Shown piece after piece: positions 7,880 through 16,799 of a DNA stretch of 64,000 bases. Every line of letters starts with the position of its first letter. Positions within the stretch are counted from its first letter, which is position 1. This stretch comes from Mucilaginibacter sp. (lineage in GTDB: Bacteria; Bacteroidota; Bacteroidia; Sphingobacteriales; Sphingobacteriaceae), in assembly GCF_028288225.1 (NCBI RefSeq), contig NZ_JAQBOC010000096.1:1-64000 (forward strand), read 5' to 3'. Both the position numbers and the translations under genes were made by a program. The notes below the pieces were generated by a model. That model made no database searches and was not told the origin of the DNA. It saw nothing but the letters and a program-made list of their open reading frames with translations.

Positions 7880-8911
7880 TCAATAAAACTTCGGCAGCGG
7901 ATTCAGCTTTACATTTTGCCTTTGGTGCCAGTATGGATAAATAGGATCTACCTCACTTGCGGCATCCAGTTTTTTCACCTGGTCGGTGGTAAGGTTCCAG
8001 CCTATGGCATCAAGGTTTTGTTTTAGCTGCTCTTCGTTGCGGGCGCCAATAATAACGTTAGCTACGGTTGGCCTTTGCAGCACCCAGTTAAGTGCTACCT
8101 GTGCAACTGATTTATTGGTTTCTCCGGCCACCTCATCCAGCGCATCCACAATGGTAAACAAACGCTCATAATCAGTTGCCGGGCCATGACTGCCGCCTTG
8201 TTGCGTGCGGTTATCCTTCGGAATAGGCTCCCCTCTGCGGAACCTGCCGCCTAATTGCCCTGAGGCCAGCGGGCTCCAAACAATAGTACTAACGTTCTGA
8301 TCGATCCCCGCAGGCATCAGTTCCCATTCAAACTCGCGGTTAAGTAACGAGTAATAAGCCTGGTGTGCTATATATTTTGCCCAGCCATAACGCTCAGATG
8401 CCGAAAGCGATTTCATTAATGCCCAGCCCGAAAAGTTTGAGCAGGCAATGTAACGCACCTTTCCGCTGCTGATCATGTCGTCCAATGCCCGCAGGGTTTC
8501 TTCAACCGGCGTATTGCCGTCAAAGCCATGCATGTGGTAAATATCAACATGGTCGGTATTTAAGCGACGAAGACTGTCTTCTAATGAATTAATTAAATGG
8601 ATGCGTGATGACCCAAAATCATTTGGCCCGTCGCCCATAGTGAAGGTTGCTTTGGTTGAGATAAGCACCTGGTTGCGCAAACCTTCCAGTGCCTTGCCTA
8701 ATATTTCTTCAGACAAACCGCGCGAGTATACATTTGCTGTATCAAAAAAGTTAACCCCGGCATCAAGGCACAAGTTAACCATACGTTTTGCTTCGTCAAG
8801 CTGGGTTTCGCCCCATGCTTTAAAAAATTCATTTCCGCCGCCAAAGGTAGCCGTCCCGAAACTCAATACGGGCACCTGCAATCCCGATGCTCCCAATTGT
8901 CTGTATTCCAT
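7880..8911 (-). CDS. Aldo/keto reductase
   Basis: A TIM-barrel NADPH-dependent oxidoreductase of 343 residues. The catalytic tetrad is in place: D57 in FFDTANVYS, Y62, K87 in ISTKAT and H128 in YHMHGFD. The C-terminal IIGARNEEQLKQNL segment fits the NADPH phosphate-binding site. The family reduces aldehydes and ketones; the physiological substrate is unknown. It is closest to the general stress type of aldo/keto reductases (inference). Convergent with dinB, 45 bases apart, so the two genes may share a terminator region. Confidence 0.9.
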   Translation of the reverse strand: MEYRQLGASGLQVPVLSFGTATFGGGNEFFKAWGETQLDEAKRMVNLCLDAGVNFFDTANVYSRGLSEEILGKALEGLRNQVLISTKATFTMGDGPNDFGSSRIHLINSLEDSLRRLNTDHVDIYHMHGFDGNTPVEETLRALDDMISSGKVRYIACSNFSGWALMKSLSASERYGWAKYIAHQAYYSLLNREFEWELMPAGIDQNVSTIVWSPLASGQLGGRFRRGEPIPKDNRTQQGGSHGPATDYERLFTIVDALDEVAGETNKSVAQVALNWVLQRPTVANVIIGARNEEQLKQNLDAIGWNLTTDQVKKLDAASEVDPIYPYWHQRQNVKLNPLPKFY

Positions 8912-8990
8912 AGTACGATGTGTTATTTGCTGTAAAAAATCAAAGGTAAAGGCAAGGAATTGAAAAGTATGTCAGGGAAGTTTCAAGAAA

Positions 8991-9052
8991 AGTCCGGAAG
9001 CCGGGAAAGACGGTGAAGTCCGCAGGTTGGGAAAGACGGTAAAGTCCGGAAG
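8991..9052. repeat. 26-base tandem repeat, 2.4 units
   Basis: Units start at 8991, 9017 and 9043, each opening AGTCCG and containing GGGAAAGACGGT. A related inverted array lies at 47544-47650. The array is between divergent genes (aldo/keto reductase leftward, ureohydrolase rightward), in the 278-base gap 8912-9189, where no other feature is evident. Confidence 0.6.
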
Positions 9053-9189
9053 TAGCTGCATTTCAAAAATTAAGACTTATTACCGATAAATTATTATCCA
9101 TGCCCAGCCTCTAAATTCAAAAAAAATCATCAACTCATCATCCAAAAAATCTGCACATTTGCATATCAGCAATTTGCACATCAACAAAA

Positions 9190-10377
9190 ATGTCATTATC
9201 CGATTTTTTCACACCTATCGATCAAAAAAAAGTTGTCCCTGCAAAAGGGTATTATACCAGTCAGTTAGGCAGCAAGATCGAATATTTTGGCGTTGATTTT
9301 CCGTCATTTGGAGATAAAACAGACATAGCCATCATCGGCGTACAGGAAGACCGCAATGCCGTCAACAATTCCGGCTGTTCATTGGGCCCTGATTATGTGC
9401 GTGAGAAGCTATATCGCCTTAATGAAGGCAATTATAACACAAAGATCGTCGACTTAGGAAATATCCGCCAGGGTGCTACCATTACCGATACTTATATCGC
9501 CCTAAAAACAGTAGTGAGCGAACTGGTTAAAAAGGACATCATCCCCGTTATAATAGGCGGCGGCCAGGACCTTACCTATGCCCAATACCTGGCTTACGAG
9601 GACCTGGAGCAAAAGGTTGACCTGGTGATTGTAGATTCGCATTTTGATTTGGATGACGATAACATTACCACATCCGAAAGTATTGAAACCACATCAGAAT
9701 CCTATCTCAATAAAATATTTTTACACGAGCCCAATTACCTGTTTAATTACAGTAACCTGGGCTATCAAACCTATTTTGCAAGTCAGGATAGTTTGAGGGT
9801 GATGGAAAAGCTTTATTTTGATGTGCACAGGCTTGGCGAACTAAGCGGCAATGTGGCCGTCGCCGAGCCCATTATCCGCAATGCCAGCATGATCAGCTTT
9901 GACATGAGTGCCATCCGGTCATCAGACGCCGCAGGAAATGCCAATGCAACACCTAATGGGTTTTACGGCGAAGAGGCCTGCCAGATAGCGCGTTATGCCG
10001 GTTTTAATGACAAGCTGAGCTCTATCGGCTTTTACGAGTTCAACCCTGCGTATGACAATAACGGGCAAACCGCAACCCTGCTTGCCCAAATGATCTGGTA
10101 TTTTATGGATGGGTTTTATAACCGGAAACGTGATTTCCCGCTTAACCCGAAATCACAATATCTTATTTATAAAACCAGTTTAAAGCATGATGAGCATGAA
10201 GTGGTGTTTGTGAAAAGTAAAAAATCCGATCGCTGGTGGATGCAGGTGCCCTATCCTGCAGGCGGATCAAAGAACGAGCGCTTTCACCTGGTGCCCTGCC
10301 AATATGACGACTATAAGACCGCAGTATCCGGCGAAATGCCCGATCTTTGGTGGCGCACTTATCAAAAATTAAACTAA
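9190..10377 (+). CDS. Formimidoylglutamase/arginase-family protein
   Basis: The 395-residue product has the ureohydrolase fold: IIGGGQD at 121-127, VDSHFDLD (D149, H151, D153) and SFDMSAIRSSDA (D238, D246). These are the three motifs that bind the two manganese ions of arginase, agmatinase and formimidoylglutamase. The first motif has Gln126 where most members have the metal-ligand His, and the third is also altered (SFDMSAI for SxDxDxxDP). The protein carries an extra C-terminal region of about 80 residues. Activity on formimidoylglutamate in histidine breakdown is possible, but no hut genes are adjacent. An altered or lost metal site is equally possible. Confidence 0.75.
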   Translation: MSLSDFFTPIDQKKVVPAKGYYTSQLGSKIEYFGVDFPSFGDKTDIAIIGVQEDRNAVNNSGCSLGPDYVREKLYRLNEGNYNTKIVDLGNIRQGATITDTYIALKTVVSELVKKDIIPVIIGGGQDLTYAQYLAYEDLEQKVDLVIVDSHFDLDDDNITTSESIETTSESYLNKIFLHEPNYLFNYSNLGYQTYFASQDSLRVMEKLYFDVHRLGELSGNVAVAEPIIRNASMISFDMSAIRSSDAAGNANATPNGFYGEEACQIARYAGFNDKLSSIGFYEFNPAYDNNGQTATLLAQMIWYFMDGFYNRKRDFPLNPKSQYLIYKTSLKHDEHEVVFVKSKKSDRWWMQVPYPAGGSKNERFHLVPCQYDDYKTAVSGEMPDLWWRTYQKLN

Positions 10378-10433
10378 GCAGCATAATTCAAACCGTATTT
10401 TAACGTTAACACAGCTTACACGCTGACAAACAG

Positions 10434-11570
10434 ATGAAGAAAATATTTCTTTTTATGATAACACTTTTGCCTTATATGGCAATGGCGCAAACACCGGAAA
10501 CCTTTTTAATAAGAAGCAAGATTGGTAATTTGGGGGCACCGGCAAGGGCTTACCTTATATACAAGGCTGGTGCTAACCAGGTGATAGATTCTGCAATTAT
10601 AACTGCGGGAAACTTCGATTTTAGCGGGCAGATCCTGAACCCCAGCAATGCTGTTTTGGTTATTGACCATAAAGGTGTAGGCTTTGAAAAGCTGGATAGT
10701 ACCGCTGATGTTTTGAACTTTTATATCGATAAAGGCGAGTTTGCATTGAGCAGCCCTGATTCGGCCTCAAAAGCGAAGATAACCGGGTCGAAAATAAATG
10801 ACGACGACAAAAACTTCAAAACACTATTAAACCCGGTAAAAGACAAGGCCCAAAAACTGGCTGCACAAAGAAACGCAGCTACAGGTGCTCAAAACACACC
10901 TGAATTTAGAAGCGCCATGCAGGAAAAGTATAAAGCTTTGCAGGCTGAACAAAAAACCATTATCAAAAAATTTATATTAGGAAACCCGGATAGTTATCTG
11001 AGCCTGATGGCCCTTTATTCAGTTGATGGCCCGTCGCCGGATCCGTTTGAGCTTGATACGCTTTTTAATTCACTATCGCCAGGTTTAAAAAACACCGAAA
11101 CGGCCAAAATTTTTAAGAACTCGCTTGAAACCTTAAAGCATACTGCTCTGGGCACAATGGCGCCTGATTTCACACAAAATGATGTGAATGGTGTGCCGGT
11201 TAAGCTCTCTTCTTTCAGGGGTAAATATGTTTTAATTGATTTTTGGGCATCATGGTGCGGCCCATGCCGTGAGGAAAACCCAAATGTAGTGAAGGTTTAT
11301 AATAAGTATAAGGAAAAAAACTTCACCATCATTGGCGTATCGCTTGACAAACAAAGTGGCCGGGCCGATTGGCTTGCCGCCATAAAAAATGATGGCTTGA
11401 ACTGGACTCAGGTGTCTGACCTTAAATTCTGGAGCAACCAGGCTGCCGCTTTGTATTATGTATCATCAATTCCCGCAAACTTCCTGATTGACCCCAACGG
11501 AAAAATAATCGCAAAAAACCTGCGTGGCGACGATTTAGAAAATAAACTAAAAGAGGTGTTAGGGAAATAA
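10434..11570 (+). CDS. TlpA-family thiol-disulfide oxidoreductase with DUF4369 domain
   Basis: A signal peptide (residues 1-19, ending MAMAQ) is followed by a beta-rich DUF4369 domain (about 25-115), a helical linker and a TlpA thioredoxin domain (about 240-378). The active site WCGPC has cysteines at 275 and 278. The protein acts in the periplasm, reducing or isomerising disulfides, possibly for cytochrome maturation. It starts 57 bases after the ureohydrolase gene. A paralogue of the same layout follows at 11801, indicating tandem duplication. Over the active site the two genes are identical for 41 bases. Confidence 0.9.
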   Translation: MKKIFLFMITLLPYMAMAQTPETFLIRSKIGNLGAPARAYLIYKAGANQVIDSAIITAGNFDFSGQILNPSNAVLVIDHKGVGFEKLDSTADVLNFYIDKGEFALSSPDSASKAKITGSKINDDDKNFKTLLNPVKDKAQKLAAQRNAATGAQNTPEFRSAMQEKYKALQAEQKTIIKKFILGNPDSYLSLMALYSVDGPSPDPFELDTLFNSLSPGLKNTETAKIFKNSLETLKHTALGTMAPDFTQNDVNGVPVKLSSFRGKYVLIDFWASWCGPCREENPNVVKVYNKYKEKNFTIIGVSLDKQSGRADWLAAIKNDGLNWTQVSDLKFWSNQAAALYYVSSIPANFLIDPNGKIIAKNLRGDDLENKLKEVLGK

Positions 11571-11589
11571 TATATCAATTCTACACGTC

Positions 11590-11694
11590 GCAGGGCAATA
11601 CCCTGCACTGATGGGTGTCGCCCCTTCCTTTGGATTTTCCATTTTTCCTGACCCTGAAAGCGTCTAATATGACAGCGCAGGGAAACGCCCTGCG
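11590..11694. repeat. Two small hairpins built on GCAGGG/CCCTGC
   Basis: The gap between the two TlpA genes contains GCAGGG...CCCTGC at 11590-11606 and CGCAGGG...CCCTGCG at 11676-11694, each with a five-base loop. Neither has a strong T-run, so they are better read as a repeat family than as terminators. Confidence 0.5.
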
Positions 11695-11800
11695 ATATAA
11701 TAATTTGCCACCCCATCAAATTCTGATTTTTTTGATGCCTATCCTATATCAATCACAAATAATATTTTTTAAGTTTACTGTTCAAATTAAAAAGTAACTG

Positions 11801-12928
11801 ATGAAAAAGATTGTTTTAATAGCGCTGGCAAGTTTACCGGCACTTGCTTTTGCCCAAACAGGGAAATATACGGTGCAGGGCACTATAAGTGCTTTAAATG
11901 CTCCTGCCAAAATATACCTGCAATTTCGCCAGGCCGGCAAAACACTTACGGATTCAGTTACCCTAAAGGAAGGCAAGTTTCAATTTACCGGTAATGTAGG
12001 CACTACGCCTATAATGGCATACCTGGAACTTAACAAAAAAGGAACAGGCCCCGGTTATAAGGATTATAAAGGAATATACCTTGAAAAGGGAACCATTAAT
12101 GTGAACAGTAAAGATACCCTGGCAAGTGCAACGGTTGATGGTACCAAAACAAACCGGGAAGATGCCAGCTACGCCCTTGCTCATAAACCGGTTGATGATG
12201 CGTATGCCGCGCTGGAGGCAAAGCGGAAAGCTGCTTCTGATGATGTAAAAAAATCAGATGCGTTTATTAAAGAAAACTCCAATGCCGAAAAAGCAATTGA
12301 TGCTCAGGATGTCCAAATAAATAAAAAATTTATACAAGACAATCCGGACTCTTTTATCAGCCTTAATGCATTGGAAAGTTTTGCTTACGGTGCTGACTAT
12401 GTTGATATCGCCCCTTTATTTAATGGCTTATCACCAGCTATAAAAGCATCAGAATCTGGAAAGCAATTTGCTGAACGGCTCCCTAAATTAAAAGCAGTTG
12501 CCCTTGGGGCAACTGCACCGGAGTTTGCCGAGGTAGATACGGCAGGCAAAATGGTTAGCCTTTCATCGTTTAGAGGCAAATATGTTTTAATTGATTTTTG
12601 GGCATCATGGTGCGGCCCCTGCCGCCAGGAGAACCCAAATGTGGTAAGAGCGTTCAATCACTATAAGGGTCAAAAATTCACCATCGTAGGGGTATCGTTA
12701 GACAGGCCCGGGGCAAAAGATAAATGGTTAAAAGCGATCCATAATGACGGCTTAGCCTGGACTCAGCTATCAGACCTGAAATTCTGGGACAGCAAAGCAG
12801 CCGGTTTATACGCTGTGCGAGGCATTCCTCAAAACTTTTTACTTGATCCTGATGGAAAGATCATCGGCAAAAACCTGAGAGGCGAAGATCTTGAAAATAA
12901 ATTAGAAGAAATTTTCGGGAAGATATAA
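11801..12928 (+). CDS. TlpA-family thiol-disulfide oxidoreductase with DUF4369 domain (second copy)
   Basis: A 375-residue paralogue of the preceding gene: signal peptide ending ALAFAQ, DUF4369 domain, charged helical linker (about 125-175), then a TlpA domain with WCGPC at C271 and C274. The C-termini of the two are closely alike (IIGKNLRGEDLENKLEEIFG against IIAKNLRGDDLENKLKEVLG), whereas the DUF4369 parts have diverged. The thioredoxin half is thus conserved and the N-terminal half may select different partners (inference). It has a 230-base upstream gap, so it probably has its own promoter. Confidence 0.9.
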   Translation: MKKIVLIALASLPALAFAQTGKYTVQGTISALNAPAKIYLQFRQAGKTLTDSVTLKEGKFQFTGNVGTTPIMAYLELNKKGTGPGYKDYKGIYLEKGTINVNSKDTLASATVDGTKTNREDASYALAHKPVDDAYAALEAKRKAASDDVKKSDAFIKENSNAEKAIDAQDVQINKKFIQDNPDSFISLNALESFAYGADYVDIAPLFNGLSPAIKASESGKQFAERLPKLKAVALGATAPEFAEVDTAGKMVSLSSFRGKYVLIDFWASWCGPCRQENPNVVRAFNHYKGQKFTIVGVSLDRPGAKDKWLKAIHNDGLAWTQLSDLKFWDSKAAGLYAVRGIPQNFLLDPDGKIIGKNLRGEDLENKLEEIFGKI

Positions 12929-13026
12929 TGTTAGTTGATTGAGTTAGATTAGGGTGATTAAGTTAAGTGGTTTTTGATCCGGTTATAACTTAATCAACCA
13001 CTCTCTCAATCAACTTAATCAACTAA
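12929..13026. repeat. Quasi-palindromic short-word array
   Basis: The outer arms GTTAGTTGATTGAGTT (12929-12944) and its complement (13011-13026) differ at one base. Inner words repeat the theme GATTAAGTT and AACTTAATC. The array lies between the convergent tlpA-like and purD genes, where a bidirectional terminator is expected. Confidence 0.6.
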
Positions 13027-13029
13027 CTT

Positions 13030-14304
13030 TTACAACAAATCAAATCCAATATCTTTCCTAAAATACATGCCATCATAATAAATGCGGCTTGCATCGGCAG
13101 TGGCTTGTTGCAGGGCATCAAATAAATTATCCTGTAATGATGTTATGGCCAAAACCCTGCCGCCTGATGTTTTAATGTTCTCGCCATCAAGATAGGTACC
13201 TGCATGAAATACCTGCGAATCGCGCACATTTTCAATGCCGGTTATGGTTTTATCCTTTAAATATTCGCCGGGATAACCGCCGGCAACCATAACAACTGTA
13301 GCGGCAACTTTGCCGGATATAATTAGTTCTTTTTCATCCAGGTTTCCTTCGGCAACACCCTGCAGCAGATCAACCAGGTCTGATTCTATGCGCATTATCA
13401 CACTCTCGGTTTCCGGGTCGCCCATACGGCAATTGTATTCTATCATATACGGATCGCCGCCGCAATTCATCAGCCCAATAAAAATAAAGCCTTTATAAGG
13501 AATGCCCTCTTGCTTTAAGCCATTAATAGTTGGTATAATAATACGCTGTTCCACCTTCTGCAAAAATTCCTCACTTGCAAATGGAACCGGCGAAACAGAA
13601 CCCATGCCGCCTGTATTTAAACCGGTATCGCCCTCGCCAATGCGCTTATAATCTTTTGCCGATGGTAAAATTTTGTAGTTATTGCCATCGCTAAGCACAA
13701 AAACTGACAGCTCAATGCCCTGCAAAAATTGTTCGACTACTACTTTCGAGCTGGCTTCGCCAAATTTAGCATCGGTTAGCATCTCTATTAATTCCTGCTG
13801 CGCCTCAACAACTGTAAGGCATATCAATACGCCTTTTCCGGCGGCAAGGCCGTCGGCCTTTAATACTATAGGTAAGCCTATGGTTGCCAGGTATTCAAAA
13901 CCTTCCTGCATGGTATCACGGGTAAAGGTTTTGGATGCCGCTGCGGGGATATTATTACGCACCATAAACTGTTTTGAAAAATCCTTGCTTCCCTCAAGTT
14001 GCGCACCTTCGCGTTGCGGACCAATTACCGGGACATCCTTCAGCTGTTCATCCGCCAGGAAAAAATCGTGGATCCCTTTAACAAGCGGCTCTTCGGGACC
14101 AACCAAAACCAGGTCGACCTTGTTAATTAAAACAGCCTGTTTAATCCCTTCAAAGTCGTTTACTTTAACATTCAGGTTGGTGCCATACTGACCAGTACCG
14201 GCATTGCCGGGTGCTATGAAAAGCTGTCCGCATTTTGGGCTTTGAGATAATTTCCAGGCGAAGGCGCTTTCCCTTCCGCCCGAACCGAGGATCAGGATAT
14301 TCAT
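13030..14304 (-). CDS. purD: Phosphoribosylamine-glycine ligase
   Basis: A 424-residue ATP-grasp enzyme of standard length that joins glycine to 5-phosphoribosylamine in purine synthesis. The N-terminus MNILILGSGGRES matches the family (usually GxGGREH). Further signatures are VLVGPEEPLVKGI, LKADGLAAGKGV, GLNTGGMGSVSPVP and EYNCRMGDPE (the ATP-grasp metal site). The C-terminal domain closes with TSGGRVLAITSL. The gene stands alone here, with no other pur genes in the window. The start is fixed by the conserved nucleotide-binding loop at the extreme N-terminus. Confidence 0.96.
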   Translation of the reverse strand: MNILILGSGGRESAFAWKLSQSPKCGQLFIAPGNAGTGQYGTNLNVKVNDFEGIKQAVLINKVDLVLVGPEEPLVKGIHDFFLADEQLKDVPVIGPQREGAQLEGSKDFSKQFMVRNNIPAAASKTFTRDTMQEGFEYLATIGLPIVLKADGLAAGKGVLICLTVVEAQQELIEMLTDAKFGEASSKVVVEQFLQGIELSVFVLSDGNNYKILPSAKDYKRIGEGDTGLNTGGMGSVSPVPFASEEFLQKVEQRIIIPTINGLKQEGIPYKGFIFIGLMNCGGDPYMIEYNCRMGDPETESVIMRIESDLVDLLQGVAEGNLDEKELIISGKVAATVVMVAGGYPGEYLKDKTITGIENVRDSQVFHAGTYLDGENIKTSGGRVLAITSLQDNLFDALQQATADASRIYYDGMYFRKDIGFDLL

Positions 14305-14325
14305 GAGGGCAAAGATAATCTTTTT

Positions 14326-14480
14326 AGAGATTAGAGGCCAGAGATCGGAGGTTAGTTATTTTTCTATCAATTGTTCTTTATAATTTCCAATAGCTATATT
14401 CGTGTTTCGAAGTTTAGCGATCACTGAAAAGTTTATCAAAGGATTATTAACCAATCTCTGATCTCTGGCCTCTAATCTCT
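14326..14480. repeat. Inverted repeat with perfect 21-base arms
   Basis: Arms at 14326-14346 and 14460-14480 are exact reverse complements, built from the words AGAGATTAGAGG and CCAGAGATC, with about 113 bases between. Related words continue past the arms. It lies between the divergent purD and 14488 genes, so it is not an obvious terminator; any promoters must lie in the loop. Confidence 0.65.
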
Positions 14481-14487
14481 ATCTCCC

Positions 14488-15012
14488 ATGTCACGCCGAT
14501 TAGATAAATACGAAAAACTGCCGGTATATCAGAAGGCACAGGAATTATATGATCTTGCAGGGGTAATTGCCGATGCGCTGAAAGAGGACGATATGAAAGA
14601 ACACCTGGCAGCCCAGATGTTTAGCAATGCTGCGCTGATACAGGCCAAAATAGCAGGTGCTGAAGGTGGCGGCTTATACACTTTACGAATGCAAAATGCT
14701 GTTTTAATAAAGCTGGCTACACAGGATATGTTTAATGCCATATCATTTGCATCAATGGTTGAAATTAATGAAGAGGATTATGTAGACCTGATGCGCGACA
14801 AAATTGAGGAGTTCAGGCTTATTTTTAATGAATGGGTAAGGGGCTTTGATAAAACTTATGACATTCCCGATAACTGGGCCATCCGCTTTGATACCAGCAC
14901 ACCCGAACAGGAAAAGCTGGAAGAGCTGATGTTTGATGAAGACCGCTTTTTTGATGACTTTGATGATGACGGGATTGATGAAGACGATGAGGGACCGGAG
15001 GAGAAGGAGTAG
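14488..15012 (+). CDS. Conserved hypothetical protein, four-helix-bundle-like
   Basis: The 174-residue protein opens YEKLPVYQKAQELYDLAGVI and continues as amphipathic helices to about residue 120. This resembles the four-helix bundle proteins related to 23S rRNA intervening-sequence proteins (inference from the LPVYQKAxEL start). The C-terminal 45 residues are extremely acidic (DDFDDDGIDEDDEGPEEKE). No signal peptide or membrane segment. It sits alone, 172 bases ahead of a cupin gene. Function unknown. Confidence 0.65.
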   Translation: MSRRLDKYEKLPVYQKAQELYDLAGVIADALKEDDMKEHLAAQMFSNAALIQAKIAGAEGGGLYTLRMQNAVLIKLATQDMFNAISFASMVEINEEDYVDLMRDKIEEFRLIFNEWVRGFDKTYDIPDNWAIRFDTSTPEQEKLEELMFDEDRFFDDFDDDGIDEDDEGPEEKE

Positions 15013-15098
15013 GCAGTTGTAAGTTGGCAGCAGGTAGTTTTCCTATAATTTAAGGGAGGTTTGCATTTCCTAACCATGAACGATGAACCATGAACTAA
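15012..15098. repeat. Short-word repeats after the acidic protein gene
   Basis: The gap holds GCAGTTGTAAGTTGGCAGCA and then the triplicated theme CCATGAACGATGAACCATGA near 15074-15094. It is part of the window-wide family of word arrays at gene ends. Confidence 0.4.
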
Positions 15099-15183
15099 AA
15101 CACAACAACACTCCCGCCATCATCTCCGTATAAAGAAAGTAGCTTCATTATAAGGCGTGGTATTTAAATAAAATTAAAAGATT

Positions 15184-16068
15184 ATGGTTGCTGAGCCAGT
15201 ACAAACTAAACCAAATTACAAGGGTATCAAATCAATCGACAAGCGGACGAACCTGTCGCATGAGGAATTTATAAACGAATATGTTAGTAAATCGCTCCCT
15301 GTAGTGCTTACCGATGCTGCAAAGAATTGGAAGGCAATGGGAAAGTTAACCCCTAAATTTTTTAAGAAAAACTATCCGCATATTACAAAAACCATTAATG
15401 GAATTACCTATAAAATGGACGATTTTATAGACCATATGTTAGTTTCAACAGCCGAAAACAAGGCGCCATATCCATATAATTTTGATGTTGAAAAAGTTTT
15501 TCCTGAATTGATGGCTGATTTTTTACCCGAAATAATTTATGGCACCCTTGACAGGATAAATCATCCCTTAATGCCGCGTAAATTGCTGAAGGGCACTACT
15601 GTTTACGAAATATTTTTAGGGGGTAACGGCTGTAGCTTTCCTTTTCTGCATTATGATGCATTATTTATGCATACGCAGATAACCCAGGTTTACGGCTCAA
15701 AAACATTTATCATGTACCCGCCTGATCAAACGCCGAACATGTACCCTTTTGAAGACAACCCTAAATTTTCGCAGGTGAATTTTCATGATCCTGATTATGA
15801 AAAGTTCCCGCTTTATAAAGAAGCACAATCAATAGAGATCACAATAGAAGAAGGTGAAACCATTTTGTTCCCGTCAGGTTGGTGGCATACTACCCGCATC
15901 ACTGAGCCCTGTATTTCATTGGGCCGGGCACAGCTAAACTCCCACAACTGGGATAATTTTATAAACGACCGCTATATTAACTGGAAGAAAAAGATCTCAT
16001 ACGCTGCTGCGCCTGTTTTAGCTTACGGTAAAATAGTTGGCAGTATTATGAACGCGCAAGACCGCTGA
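15184..16068 (+). CDS. Cupin-like (JmjC-family) dioxygenase
   Basis: A 294-residue protein of the cupin_8 / JmjC-like type. The Fe(II) facial triad is visible: H156 and D158 in PFLHYDALFMH, and H235 in FPSGWWHTTRIT. A lysine in GSKTFIMYPP fits the 2-oxoglutarate site. Such enzymes hydroxylate proteins or small molecules using 2-oxoglutarate and oxygen. The substrate is unknown. No signal peptide, so it is cytoplasmic. It stands in a single-gene unit, 89 bases before the methyltransferase gene. Confidence 0.85.
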   Translation: MVAEPVQTKPNYKGIKSIDKRTNLSHEEFINEYVSKSLPVVLTDAAKNWKAMGKLTPKFFKKNYPHITKTINGITYKMDDFIDHMLVSTAENKAPYPYNFDVEKVFPELMADFLPEIIYGTLDRINHPLMPRKLLKGTTVYEIFLGGNGCSFPFLHYDALFMHTQITQVYGSKTFIMYPPDQTPNMYPFEDNPKFSQVNFHDPDYEKFPLYKEAQSIEITIEEGETILFPSGWWHTTRITEPCISLGRAQLNSHNWDNFINDRYINWKKKISYAAAPVLAYGKIVGSIMNAQDR

Positions 16069-16145
16069 TCACGTCATAAAATATAGGGAATCCTTTAATC
16101 AAGCGGGTAATCATGGGTCAAAATCTCCATTAAAATAAAATTTCT

Positions 16146-16153
16146 TACTTTTG
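16146..16153 (+). promoter_or_regulatory. -7 box four bases from the start codon
   Basis: TACTTTTG matches TAnnTTTG and ends four bases before ATG 16158, which predicts a leaderless transcript. Confidence 0.45.
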
Positions 16154-16157
16154 CGCC

Positions 16158-16796
16158 ATGGAAATTCTACCCCATGATCTCCAAACATACCTTGATGAGC
16201 ATTGCGAACCGGAGCCGGAAGCATTGCAGAACATCAACAGGGAAACTTACCTGAAGGTACTGCGGCCGCATATGTTATCGGGCCATTACCAGGGGCGGGT
16301 GCTTAGTTTTCTGAGCAAAATGATTCAGCCAAAACGCATCCTGGAGGTGGGCACTTTCACCGGTTATGCAACTATTTGCCTTGCCGAGGGATTAACGGAA
16401 GATGGCATTATCCACACCATTGAAGTGAACCGCGAGCTGGAGCCAATGCTGAACTCACACTTTAATTCAACAAATGTTGGCAAAAAAATAAAACTGCATT
16501 TTGGCGACGCTACGGCAATAATTCCTGATTTGGACGTTAATAATTGGGATTTGGTGTTTATTGACGCTGATAAAAAGAATAATTATACATATTTTCAACT
16601 TGTATTTGACAAGGTAAGAGCAGGAGGATTAATAATAATTGATAATGTTTTGTGGAAAGGAAAGGTGTATGGCGAAGAAAATGACGCCGACACAGAGATG
16701 ATCCGCAAACTAAATGACCTGGTTTCCATAGACAGCCGTGTAGAGAAAATGATTCTGCCCGTGCGTGATGGATTACTGATCATCAGAAAAAAGTAA
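16158..16796 (+). CDS. Class I SAM-dependent O-methyltransferase
   Basis: A 212-residue enzyme of the O-methyltransferase family 3 (catechol/caffeoyl-CoA type). The SAM-binding motif I is EVGTFTGYATICLAEGL (about 62-78), and the metal/SAM motif VFIDADKKNNYTYF and IIIDNVLWKGKV follow. Some close bacterial relatives (TrmR) methylate 5-hydroxyuridine in tRNA; others act on catechols, and the sequence alone does not decide. Four bases separate its stop from the glucosaminidase gene, suggesting co-transcription. Confidence 0.9.
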   Translation: MEILPHDLQTYLDEHCEPEPEALQNINRETYLKVLRPHMLSGHYQGRVLSFLSKMIQPKRILEVGTFTGYATICLAEGLTEDGIIHTIEVNRELEPMLNSHFNSTNVGKKIKLHFGDATAIIPDLDVNNWDLVFIDADKKNNYTYFQLVFDKVRAGGLIIIDNVLWKGKVYGEENDADTEMIRKLNDLVSIDSRVEKMILPVRDGLLIIRKK

Positions 16797-16799
16797 ATT

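Noticed and set aside
8991..9052. Possible CRISPR array
   Set aside because: Units abut directly without spacers and there are no cas genes; it is a tandem repeat.
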